Made by a program: the position numbers and the translations under genes. The notes beneath the pieces are model-generated. The model saw only the letters and a list, made by a program, of their open reading frames with translations. It searched no databases and was not told where the DNA came from. From the NCBI RefSeq assembly GCF_042676985.1, contig NZ_JBHTIK010000002.1, positions 558,001-622,000 on the forward strand: DNA of 64,000 nt, read 5' to 3'. Source of the DNA: Sphingosinicella xenopeptidilytica (lineage in GTDB: Bacteria; Pseudomonadota; Alphaproteobacteria; Sphingomonadales; Sphingomonadaceae). Each line of letters starts with the position of its first letter. Position 1 is the stretch's first letter. Of the stretch, positions 35,482 through 42,550 are shown in pieces.

Positions 35482-36542
35482 CAGTTGCTGCCTTCTTTCG
35501 ACCAGAGGCGCGAGGGGTCCGTGCTGCCGTCGCCGCCGTGCAGCGCAAGACGTCGCTGCCAGCCGAGATCGCGCCCCGCAACCAGCAGAACGGCGCCGGC
35601 AAGGATGATCCACAGCACCATCAGGCTGATGTGCACCTGTCCCGATCCGCCTGCGCCCGGCAGCTCGATGCGCATCGCCGAACCGATCATGTTGAAGCTG
35701 CCGTGCACGATGATAGCCGGCCACACGCTGCCGCCCGACAGGTTCACGAAATAGCCGGCGACGATGGTCATACCGACGCAACTGGCGATGAACACGGACT
35801 GCCCGGCGAGCAGGCGCGGCAGCGTGTTCTGCCCGGCGAGCAGTAGCGGAACCTCGCGCGGGAAATGCCACAGCGCCCAGCAGATGCCGAGCACGACCGC
35901 GGCGACGAGCGGCACCCCGAACTTGCGGACGAGCAGAGGCCACGCGAACCCCCGCCAGCCGAGTTCCTCCAGCAGGGCGCCTTGATTGGCGAATAGCGCG
36001 ACGAGCCAGGCGCTGGCGAACATGGCGGCGGATTGCAGGCCGAAGCCTTGGATGAGCCCCGGCAGGGCGAGGTCGCCCGCACGCAGCCAGGTGACTGTCC
36101 CGGCCAGCGCGGCAACGCCCGCGACCAGCAGCAGGAGCGTGAGATAGAGGCGCGCGCCCTCACGCCAGCCGAGGCTGCCGCGCAGCGGGTGATAGAGCGA
36201 GAGCAGTGCCTTCAGGCCCGATTTACCCCACCCGGCCGCGACGACGATCAGCGCCGCCGTGGTCGGTGCGCCGGGAAAGAACAGGAACGGAAACACCAGC
36301 GGTACCGCCCAGTAAGACAGCAGCGTCGCCGGAACCCCGTCAGGGTGCGCGGCGATCAGCGGATGCGCGGCGAGAACCTCCGCCCGCACCGTGAAATAAT
36401 GATCGACCAGCGATTGACCCGGGCCATAAGCATCCGGCGCCACGATCTCCGCGACGACGGCATACGTCCACAGCAGCGAAGCGATGCCGAACGCGATTGC
36501 GTAGAACCAGCGGAAGGGGTGGGCCCGAATGGAATCGCGCAT
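35481..36542 (-). CDS. CPBP-family intramembrane glutamic protease, MlrA (microcystinase)-like
   Basis: This 353-residue protein has about eight hydrophobic segments. Motif 1 is LLEELGWRGF with Glu192, Glu193, Trp196 and Arg197. Motif 2 is CWALWHFPRE with Trp222 and His226. Motif 3 is VHGSFN with His280 and Asn284. In MlrA, as I recall from published work, Glu172, Trp176, Trp201, His205, His260 and Asn264 are the important residues. All six have an equivalent here at a constant offset of 20-21. MlrA opens the cyclic peptide microcystin at the Adda-Arg bond. The start has an AGGGAGGA ribosome site. It lies between two beta-type aminotransferases in the operon. Ordinary CPBP prenyl-protease or bacteriocin-immunity roles are less likely in this context. 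Confidence 0.8.
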   Translation of the reverse strand: MRDSIRAHPFRWFYAIAFGIASLLWTYAVVAEIVAPDAYGPGQSLVDHYFTVRAEVLAAHPLIAAHPDGVPATLLSYWAVPLVFPFLFFPGAPTTAALIVVAAGWGKSGLKALLSLYHPLRGSLGWREGARLYLTLLLLVAGVAALAGTVTWLRAGDLALPGLIQGFGLQSAAMFASAWLVALFANQGALLEELGWRGFAWPLLVRKFGVPLVAAVVLGICWALWHFPREVPLLLAGQNTLPRLLAGQSVFIASCVGMTIVAGYFVNLSGGSVWPAIIVHGSFNMIGSAMRIELPGAGGSGQVHISLMVLWIILAGAVLLVAGRDLGWQRRLALHGGDGSTDPSRLWSKEGSN

Positions 36543-36562
36543 ACGTCGTCCTCCCTTGCCGT

Positions 36563-37900
36563 CTACAGGGCCTTGAAGCGCGTGAACGCGCGGCGCGCCC
36601 CCGCGATCGTGAAATCGATGTCATCATTCGTCATCGGCGTCGACCCGACAAACCCGCCGCGCATCGTCAGCAGCCGTTCTTCGGCGAGCAGTTTCTGGAT
36701 GATGGGGAGGCGCGCGGCGAGATCGGTTGCCGCCGCGAAGGCCAGATCGCGGTAATTGCGCAGCGGCTTTCGCGTCATCACCAGCACCGATATCGAACCC
36801 TCGCCGAGCACCACGCCGTCGAGATCGAGATCGTGCTGGATCTGCGCGAGGCCATCGCGCAGGCGATCGCCTTTGGCGGCGAGATCGTCGAAAGCGTTCG
36901 GCGTCAGCAGCCGCAGCGATGTCGTGCCGCAGGCCATCGCCATCGGGTTCGCAGTGAACGTGCCGCTGTGCTTGATCTTGGGATCGCCCGCCTCGATCTC
37001 GAACACCGACATATATTCCTGTTTGCCTCCGCAGGCCCCAACCGGAATGCCGCCGCCGACGATCTTGCCCATCGTGGTCAGGTCGGGGGTGATGCCGATC
37101 TTGCCCTGATAGCCGCCATGGCCGGCGCGTAGCGACCAGACCTCGTCGAAAATGAGCAGGATGCCAAGCCGCTCGGTCTCCTCGCGGAGCATTTCGAGGA
37201 ACGCCAGATCGGGTTGTACCATGCCGAGCTGAAGCCGCTGCGGATCGAGGATCACGGCGGCGAGCTGATCGGCCTCGGCGCGCAGGATTTCGCGGGTCGC
37301 CTCGATGTCGTTGAGCGGCAGGATGGTCACGAGGTCGAGCAGGCCCTGCGGATGGCCCGCCTGATAGGCGGTCGCACTCGGCCGGCGCGGATCGCCCCAG
37401 TTTTCGGGCGTCGACTGGAAGCTCGCTTCAAGCAGGTCGAACTGGCCGTGATAGCCGCCCTCCATCTTGGCGATCTTGGGCTTGCCGGTATAGGCGCGCG
37501 CGGCCTTCACCGCGATCTGGTTCGCTTCGGTGCCGCTGTTCATGAAGCGCACGCGCTCGATGGAAGGGATGCGCGCGCAGAGGATCTCCGCGAGGTCGAC
37601 TTCCCACTCGGTCGGCAGCACCGCAGACATCAGCCGCGCCGCTTGCGCCGAAAGCACGTCGATGATCTCGCGCTTGTTGTGGCCGTGGATCAGCGCCGAG
37701 AAATTGTTGATCCAGTCGATCTTGCGATTGCCCTCGACGTCGGTGATCCAGCAGCCTTCGGCGTGATCGGCATAGATCGGATAGGGCTTGGCGACGGCGA
37801 GATGGCGCGTGTAGCCCGACGGCATCACCGCCTGCGCGCGCGTGAAAAGACGCTCGGAAACGCTCTGGTTGTGGTTCGGCGGGGCAGGGGTGGAACCCAT
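36563..37900 (-). CDS. Class-III PLP aminotransferase, beta-amino-acid type (copy 2)
   Basis: This 445-residue paralogue of the neighbouring aminotransferase has PSGYTRHLAVAKPYPIYA, RFMNSGTEANQ, MEGGYHGQFD, LIFDEVWSLRAG and the PLP lysine in TMGKIVGGG. The two copies share the same motifs throughout but differ in substrate-pocket segments such as the N-terminal loop and the region after EASF. The ATG at 37900 shares its first base with the BKACE stop (TGATG). Placement directly after a beta-keto-acid cleavage enzyme supports production of a beta-keto acid. Two copies suggest two amino substrates or a heterodimer. Confidence 0.85.
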   Translation of the reverse strand: MGSTPAPPNHNQSVSERLFTRAQAVMPSGYTRHLAVAKPYPIYADHAEGCWITDVEGNRKIDWINNFSALIHGHNKREIIDVLSAQAARLMSAVLPTEWEVDLAEILCARIPSIERVRFMNSGTEANQIAVKAARAYTGKPKIAKMEGGYHGQFDLLEASFQSTPENWGDPRRPSATAYQAGHPQGLLDLVTILPLNDIEATREILRAEADQLAAVILDPQRLQLGMVQPDLAFLEMLREETERLGILLIFDEVWSLRAGHGGYQGKIGITPDLTTMGKIVGGGIPVGACGGKQEYMSVFEIEAGDPKIKHSGTFTANPMAMACGTTSLRLLTPNAFDDLAAKGDRLRDGLAQIQHDLDLDGVVLGEGSISVLVMTRKPLRNYRDLAFAAATDLAARLPIIQKLLAEERLLTMRGGFVGSTPMTNDDIDFTIAGARRAFTRFKAL

Positions 37901-38886
37901 CAGAAATTCACCTTGTCCTTGCCCTTGGTGCCCAGAATCGCGCGCGCCTCGTCGGGCGTCGCGATCTCGAGGCCGAGTTCTTCCAGAATGCGGCGGATCT
38001 TCGCCACCTGCTCGCCCGATGATTTGGCGAGCTGGCCCTTGCCGAGCCACAGGCTGTCCTCCATCCCGACGCGCACGTTGCCGCCCAGCAGCGCCGCCTG
38101 CGTGGTGAGGCGCATCTGCTCCTTCCCCGCCGCCAGCAGCGACCAGTAATAGGTGTCGCCGAACAGCTCGTCGGCGGTTTCGCGGAAGTGGAGCACATGG
38201 CGCGGCGTGCTGCCGATGCCGCCGAGGAAGCCGAACACCGACTGGATGAAATAGGGCGGTTCCACCACGCCCATCGTCTCCAGCATCTTCAGCGAATAGA
38301 GATGGCCGATATCGAAGCATTCGTATTCGAACACGACGCCGCGGTCGCGCCCCAGCTCCTGCGCGATCTTCTCCATGCTCGCCCAGGTGTTGGCCATGGT
38401 CAGGTCGCGGGTCGACTGGACGAACAGCTTCTCCCAGTCGCGCAGCTTGTCGAAGTCATACTTGCGCCCCAGCATCCAGCTCGCAGCGTTCATCGGCCCC
38501 ATGTTGAAGCTGGTGATCTCCGGCGAGAATTCCTTGGGTGCCGTGAGCCGTTCCTCGATCACCTCGGCCCAGTTGCTCTTCACGTCGAAGCCGCCCGTCT
38601 CCGGGTTGCGGCGGATCGCCGGCTGGCCCGTAGTGATGTTGATGATCACGTCCGACTGCTGCTTGATGCGCGAAAGATAGAGCGCGTAGACGGCGGGATC
38701 GGTGACCGGGCAGCCGGTTTCGGGATCGCGCGCGTGCAGGTGGACGATCGCCGCGCCGGCTTCGGCCGCCGCGACGGAATCGGCGACGATTTCGTCAGGT
38801 GTGATCGGCAGGTACGGCGACATGATCGGCATGTGCATCGCGCCTGTCGTCGCGCTGGTGATGATGACCTTGGGGGATTTGCGCAT
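37900..38886 (-). CDS. Beta-keto acid cleavage enzyme (BKACE, DUF849), operon copy
   Basis: This 328-residue TIM-barrel enzyme of the Kce/BKACE family has HLHARDPETG, which supplies the two zinc His residues (49 and 51). GNVRVGMEDSLW carries the zinc Glu and the acidic residue of the family. BKACEs react a beta-keto acid with acetyl-CoA to give acetoacetate and a new acyl-CoA. GCAGGAGAG precedes the ATG. It lies between a dienoyl-CoA-reductase-like gene and two beta-amino-acid aminotransferases, which gives a simple three-step logic. A second, shorter BKACE occurs at 47.2 kb. Confidence 0.88.
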   Translation of the reverse strand: MRKSPKVIITSATTGAMHMPIMSPYLPITPDEIVADSVAAAEAGAAIVHLHARDPETGCPVTDPAVYALYLSRIKQQSDVIINITTGQPAIRRNPETGGFDVKSNWAEVIEERLTAPKEFSPEITSFNMGPMNAASWMLGRKYDFDKLRDWEKLFVQSTRDLTMANTWASMEKIAQELGRDRGVVFEYECFDIGHLYSLKMLETMGVVEPPYFIQSVFGFLGGIGSTPRHVLHFRETADELFGDTYYWSLLAAGKEQMRLTTQAALLGGNVRVGMEDSLWLGKGQLAKSSGEQVAKIRRILEELGLEIATPDEARAILGTKGKDKVNF

Positions 38887-38902
38887 GTCGCTCTCCTGCA
38901 GC

Positions 38903-39703
38903 TCAGCCTTGTGCGGCGATGACGGCGGGCGAGAAGGCGCCCCCGCCCGAAAGTGTCTGTCCGCCGTCGCAATTGAGGATCGCGCCGGTGACGTAGCGGC
39001 CCGCGTCCGACGCGAGGAACAGCGCCATTTCGGCGATGTCCCGGGTGGTGCCGAAGCGGCCGAGCGCGGTTGCGCTCTCGGCGATCCGCCGCGCCTGCGG
39101 CGTCGGGGCGAGGCGGGCCATGCCTTCGGTGCCGTCGATGGGGCCGGGGACGATGGCGTTGACGCAGATGCCTTCCGGCCCCCACTCCAGCGCCAGCGCG
39201 CGGGTCAGCATGTCGATCGCCGCCTTCGCCGAGCAGACGTGCGCCTGCCCCCAGTAAGGCGCCGTCGATTGCGGGGCGGAGATGTTGATCATCCGGCAGC
39301 CCGGTTTCCGCGCCACGTCATAGGCGGCGCGCAGCACGTTGAACGTGCCGATGAGGTCGATCTCCACGACGGTACGGAATGCGTTCGCTGACATCTGCGC
39401 GGCCGGCGCGATGAAATTCCCCGCCGCGCCCGACACGACGATCGAAAGCGGGCCGAACGCATCGGCGGCGCTGCGCATCGCGGCATGAACCGCATCGCTC
39501 TCGCGCACGTCGGCCGCGAAGCCGATCGCGCCGTGGCCGATTTCGGCGACGGCCGCCTCCACCTTCTCGGGCTTGCGGCTGAGCACGGCGACCTTCGCGC
39601 CGGCGGCGGCATAGGCCTTGGCGATGGCGAGGTTGATGCCGCTGGTGCCGCCCGCGACGAACGCGGCGTGGCCAGCAAGGAGGTTGTCGGTGAAAACGGT
39701 CAT
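38903..39703 (-). CDS. 2,4-dienoyl-CoA-reductase-type SDR
   Basis: This 266-residue short-chain dehydrogenase has a cofactor motif GGTSGIN. The usual active-site Tyr four residues before Lys is replaced (HVCSAKAAID, Val at that place). The following WGPEGICVNAIVPGPIDGTEGM closely resembles mitochondrial and peroxisomal 2,4-dienoyl-CoA reductases, which also lack the classical YxxxK Tyr. The protein therefore probably reduces a 2,4-dienoyl-CoA with NADPH and is not an alcohol dehydrogenase. The ATG at 39703 overlaps the lactonase stop by 4 bp. BKACE, 16 bp downstream, would supply the acyl-CoA. The assignment rests on motif similarity. Confidence 0.8.
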   Translation of the reverse strand: MTVFTDNLLAGHAAFVAGGTSGINLAIAKAYAAAGAKVAVLSRKPEKVEAAVAEIGHGAIGFAADVRESDAVHAAMRSAADAFGPLSIVVSGAAGNFIAPAAQMSANAFRTVVEIDLIGTFNVLRAAYDVARKPGCRMINISAPQSTAPYWGQAHVCSAKAAIDMLTRALALEWGPEGICVNAIVPGPIDGTEGMARLAPTPQARRIAESATALGRFGTTRDIAEMALFLASDAGRYVTGAILNCDGGQTLSGGGAFSPAVIAAQG

Positions 39704-40632
39704 GCGATGGTGTCCTGGAAAGCGAGGGGCAGGCCCGGGCGCGGCCACGGCAGCGCGACGAGGCGCCCGGACGACGACAGGGTGACGTAGGCGGTGCGGT
39801 TGTCCGGCCCGCCGAACGCGATGTTGGTCGCGTAGAAATCGTCGATGGGGACGAAGCGGTGGTGCGCGCCGTCCGGCGAGATCTCGTGGATGCCGCAGCG
39901 GTTGAACGAGGCGACGCAGATATTGCCCGCCGCATCGATCGCCAGCGAATCGAGATAGGCCGCATCGCCGAGGGCCGCGAAGAGACGGCCGCCGCAGGGC
40001 GATGGCCACGGCTCGGGCGCGATCACGCCGGGCGCCGAAAGCGTGAAGGCCCAGAGGCGGCGGGTGATGGTTTCCGCCACGAACAACGTCCGCGCGTCGG
40101 CGGACAGGCCGATGCCGTTGGGCGTGATGAGCCCCGCCGCGACCTCGACGAGCGGGCGCCCGTCGGCATGGCCGTAGTAAACGCGCCCGATATCCATCGT
40201 CCGCGCACTGCGCTTGCCGTGATCAGTGAAGTAGAAGCCGCCGTCCGCATCGAAGACGATGTCGTTGGGCGAACGGAGTGCGGCATCGCCACACGCCTCG
40301 TAGAGCCGCTCAACCTGCCGCGTTTCGAAGTGCACGCGCTCGATCCAGCCCGGTGTTTCGGATTGGCCGGAAGGCCGCGTCCACGCGCCCTCGCGCACAT
40401 AGGTCCAGCCGCCGCTGTTGCAGATATAGACCCAGCCGTCGGGGCCGGGCGCAGCGCCGTTCGGGCCGCCTTCGAGCATCGCCAGCCGCTCCACCGCGCC
40501 GCCGGACGTCACGCGGGTCAGGCTGCGGCCCTCGATCTCGACGACGAGCACGCTGCCGTCGCCCAGTGCGATCGGCCCTTCCGGGAAGCGCAGCTGATCG
40601 GTCAGCATTGCCATTTCACCCGCGCTCGTCAT
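39700..40632 (-). CDS. SMP-30/gluconolactonase-like beta-propeller, first gene of the 11-gene operon
   Basis: This 310-residue six-bladed propeller has RFPEGPIAL (catalytic Glu region), RSPNDIVFDADGGFYFTD (metal-binding Asn-Asp), TPNGIGLSAD and YLDSLAID. These are the metal-site motifs of SMP-30 lactonases. It has no signal peptide. It is the first gene after a promoter region with two copies of the cluster II palindrome (40671 and 40762). In-frame ATGs at codons 7 and 9 are alternative starts. It likely opens a lactone or cleaves an ester of a pathway intermediate. The substrate is unknown. Confidence 0.8.
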   Translation of the reverse strand: MTSAGEMAMLTDQLRFPEGPIALGDGSVLVVEIEGRSLTRVTSGGAVERLAMLEGGPNGAAPGPDGWVYICNSGGWTYVREGAWTRPSGQSETPGWIERVHFETRQVERLYEACGDAALRSPNDIVFDADGGFYFTDHGKRSARTMDIGRVYYGHADGRPLVEVAAGLITPNGIGLSADARTLFVAETITRRLWAFTLSAPGVIAPEPWPSPCGGRLFAALGDAAYLDSLAIDAAGNICVASFNRCGIHEISPDGAHHRFVPIDDFYATNIAFGGPDNRTAYVTLSSSGRLVALPWPRPGLPLAFQDTIA

Positions 40633-40670
40633 CGCACCCGAATGCCTCCCCGATTCCTTGCCGAGACAAT

Positions 40671-40686
40671 ATGACCATCAGGTCAT
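40671..40686. promoter_or_regulatory. Cluster II operator, copy 1
   Basis: ATGACCATCAGGTCAT is a perfect 6+6 palindrome with a 4-base centre, located about 40 bp before the SMP-30-like start codon on the minus strand. It is one of five related sites (consensus ATGACYATWTRGTCAT) found only in promoter regions of cluster II. Confidence 0.7.
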
Positions 40687-40761
40687 GTTAACAAGCGCAG
40701 AATTTTCAGAGGATATGAAAGCTATTATGTGCTCTCGTGCAGGTTCGTGCGGAATTTTTGA

Positions 40762-40777
40762 ATGACTATATGGTCAT
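40762..40777. promoter_or_regulatory. Cluster II operator, copy 2
   Basis: ATGACTATATGGTCAT has symmetry extending one to two bases outward on each side (GAATGAC and GTCATTC). It is the distal site of the 11-gene operon promoter. Confidence 0.7.
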
Positions 40778-40797
40778 TCCAAACGGAGAAGGCTTGT

Positions 40798-41670
40798 TCA
40801 GCCGTTCCGGCGCTCGGCGAGTTCCAGATAGAGCGCGCTGTGATCGAGCGCCGCGCGGGGCCCTTCGCACATCTTCGCGTAAAGATCGCGCGCGAGACCC
40901 GCGAAGGGGAGTTCGAGCCCGAGGCTTCCGGCGAGCCCGGTCGATGTGTCGAGATCCTTGAGCTGAACCGTCGCATGGGCGCCGGGCTGGAAATCCCCCC
41001 GGATCATGCGCTCGCCGTGCTGGCGCCAGATGGTCGAATCCGCGAAGCCGCCCTGCAGCGCGCGGTGTACCGCCTCCGCATCGCCACCGCCCGCTTCGAC
41101 GAGCAGCAATGCCTCCGCTACCGCGCCGATGGTCACGCCCACGATCAGCTGGTTGGCGAGCTTGGCAAGCTGCCCGCTCCCTACCGGCCCGACATGCGTC
41201 ACACGGCCGACCGGCGCGAGCCATTCGGCCACTTTCGCCACCACGTCCGCGGTGCCCCCGGCCATGATGGTCAGCGTCCCGGCGACCGCGCCGCGCTCAC
41301 CGCCGGAAACCGGCGCATCCACGTAATCGATCCCGGCGTCGGCAAGCCGCGCCGCCTCCGTGCGTGCCGTCTCGACCGGGATTGAACTCATCACCACGAC
41401 CGTGCTGCCGCGGGGCAGCGCCTCTGCGATCCCGTCGTCACCGAACAGCAGCGCGTCGCAAACCGCGCCCGTGCTCACCATCAGGATCGCCGCGTCGGCA
41501 CCGCGCGCCGCATCGCGGGCATTCCGCACCGGCGTGATCCCCGGACCGGCGAGCGCTGCGGCCTTGTCGAACGAGCGGTTCCAGACGACGACATCATGCC
41601 CCGCCGCCGCGAGGTTGCGCGCGATCGGCGCGCCCATGATCCCGGTTCCGAAAACCGCGATGCGTGTCAT
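40798..41670 (-). CDS. 3-hydroxyisobutyrate dehydrogenase-like (beta-hydroxyacid dehydrogenase)
   Basis: This 290-residue NAD(P)-binding protein has an N-terminal Rossmann motif GTGIMGAPIARNL, substrate loop DAPVSGGERGAVAGTL and a catalytic Lys in KLANQLIVG. These are the signatures of the 6-phosphogluconate/3-hydroxyisobutyrate dehydrogenase family, including tartronate semialdehyde reductase. The ATG at 41670 overlaps the TetR stop by 4 bp. Tartronate semialdehyde reduction would pair with the Hyi-like barrel in the facing operon, but other beta-hydroxy acids, including methylated ones, are equally possible. Confidence 0.85.
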   Translation of the reverse strand: MTRIAVFGTGIMGAPIARNLAAAGHDVVVWNRSFDKAAALAGPGITPVRNARDAARGADAAILMVSTGAVCDALLFGDDGIAEALPRGSTVVVMSSIPVETARTEAARLADAGIDYVDAPVSGGERGAVAGTLTIMAGGTADVVAKVAEWLAPVGRVTHVGPVGSGQLAKLANQLIVGVTIGAVAEALLLVEAGGGDAEAVHRALQGGFADSTIWRQHGERMIRGDFQPGAHATVQLKDLDTSTGLAGSLGLELPFAGLARDLYAKMCEGPRAALDHSALYLELAERRNG

Positions 41671-42386
41671 TCGGGAACCTGCATCTCCACCAGCGCACAA
41701 ATCTCGCCTGCCTGATCCGCAGGCGGGTTCTGGCCGTAAAGCGCGCGGTAGAGCATCAGGGCGTGCAGTTCGATCAGGAACTCGGCCGGGTATTCCTGCT
41801 TGATGCCGGGGCCGGCCTGAATCCGCAGGCGCGCGAACAGGCTCTGGTCGAGCATTCCACCCGCGGTGCGCTGCATCAGGTGAAAGAGGTCGCGGTCCCT
41901 TGGCGGTTTCCCCATGCGGCGCACGGCGAATTCCAGCGTGCGGTCGGCGATTGCCTCGTTGCGGTCGTGCCAGATCGCGCACATCGTCGCGTCGACATCC
42001 GCCATCTGCACCATGGCGCGCAGCACGCCCACATTGTTCATGAAGGTGGTTTCGTACCAGGCGATCCATTGCCGCACATTGGCGTAGTGCGAATGGTTGG
42101 AGGGCAGCACCGGATAGATCTGCCGCTCGTAATCGACATAGCGGCGCGCCATCTCGTGGAGGAAGGCGTCCTTGCTCGGAAAATGAATGTAGAACGTGCC
42201 TTTGGCGAGCCCGGCGTCGAGGCTGACATCTTCCACATTGAGATCGCGGTAGCCGACATCCTCGAGCAGGCGCACGCCCGAAGAGAGGAGATTCAGCTTC
42301 GTCTTTTCACCGCTCCGCACCTTCCGGATCTCGCCCGAAAGTGCGGCCAGAAATGTCGAAAAGCGGATGCTGCTGATCCCGTTCAA
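41667..42386 (-). CDS. TetR-family regulator, candidate master repressor of cluster II
   Basis: The TetR helix-turn-helix is visible (GVRLLEDVGYRDLNVEDVSLDAGL, split as GYRDLNVEDVS and AGLAKGTFYIHFPSKDAFL), followed by an all-helical ligand domain. No ATG start exists. The frame is open to a TTG at 42554 that would overlap the receptor stop and run through a strong hairpin. I choose the TTG at 42386, preceded by GCGGGGA at eight bases, giving 239 residues; a GTG at 42455 is another option. It is the only DNA-binding regulator within 29-50 kb. It is therefore the natural partner of the five palindromic operators, which is an inference. Confidence 0.75.
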   Translation of the reverse strand: MNGISSIRFSTFLAALSGEIRKVRSGEKTKLNLLSSGVRLLEDVGYRDLNVEDVSLDAGLAKGTFYIHFPSKDAFLHEMARRYVDYERQIYPVLPSNHSHYANVRQWIAWYETTFMNNVGVLRAMVQMADVDATMCAIWHDRNEAIADRTLEFAVRRMGKPPRDRDLFHLMQRTAGGMLDQSLFARLRIQAGPGIKQEYPAEFLIELHALMLYRALYGQNPPADQAGEICALVEMQVPE

Positions 42387-42494
42387 GCCATTATCCCCGC
42401 CATTGCCTGCCGCGCGTGCGGCACGGCCTGCTCCGCCAATAATCGAAAGCGGCACGGCTTGTCGATCTCGTTCCGTCCCCTTCGGCGCATATGA

Positions 42495-42527
42495 CTGCCC
42501 GGCCGGATGGGAGGTCCGGCCGGGCAG
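42495..42527 (-). terminator. Strong hairpin after the TonB receptor gene
   Basis: CTGCCCGGCCGGA (42495-42507) pairs perfectly over 13 bp with TCCGGCCGGGCAG (42515-42527) around a 7-base loop. It lies just past the receptor stop at 42551 on the minus strand, but lacks a T-run. It may attenuate read-through into the TetR gene or stabilise the receptor mRNA 3' end. Confidence 0.55.
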
Positions 42528-42550
42528 CGCGATCGGGCGGGCGGCCTTCG

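Larger units (their letters stand above)
40633..40797. promoter_or_regulatory. Promoter region of the 11-gene operon
   Basis: This AT-rich gap contains two cluster II operators 91 bp apart (centre to centre). The upstream one lies only about 20 bp beyond the stop of the neighbouring dehydrogenase. Two sites at this promoter suggest cooperative or looping repression. Confidence 0.6.

Noticed and set aside
33359..36542. MlrC gene hidden in the 11-gene operon
   Set aside because: None of the operon proteins shows M81 metallopeptidase features. The candidates for that step are the C45 and M20 enzymes elsewhere in the cluster.
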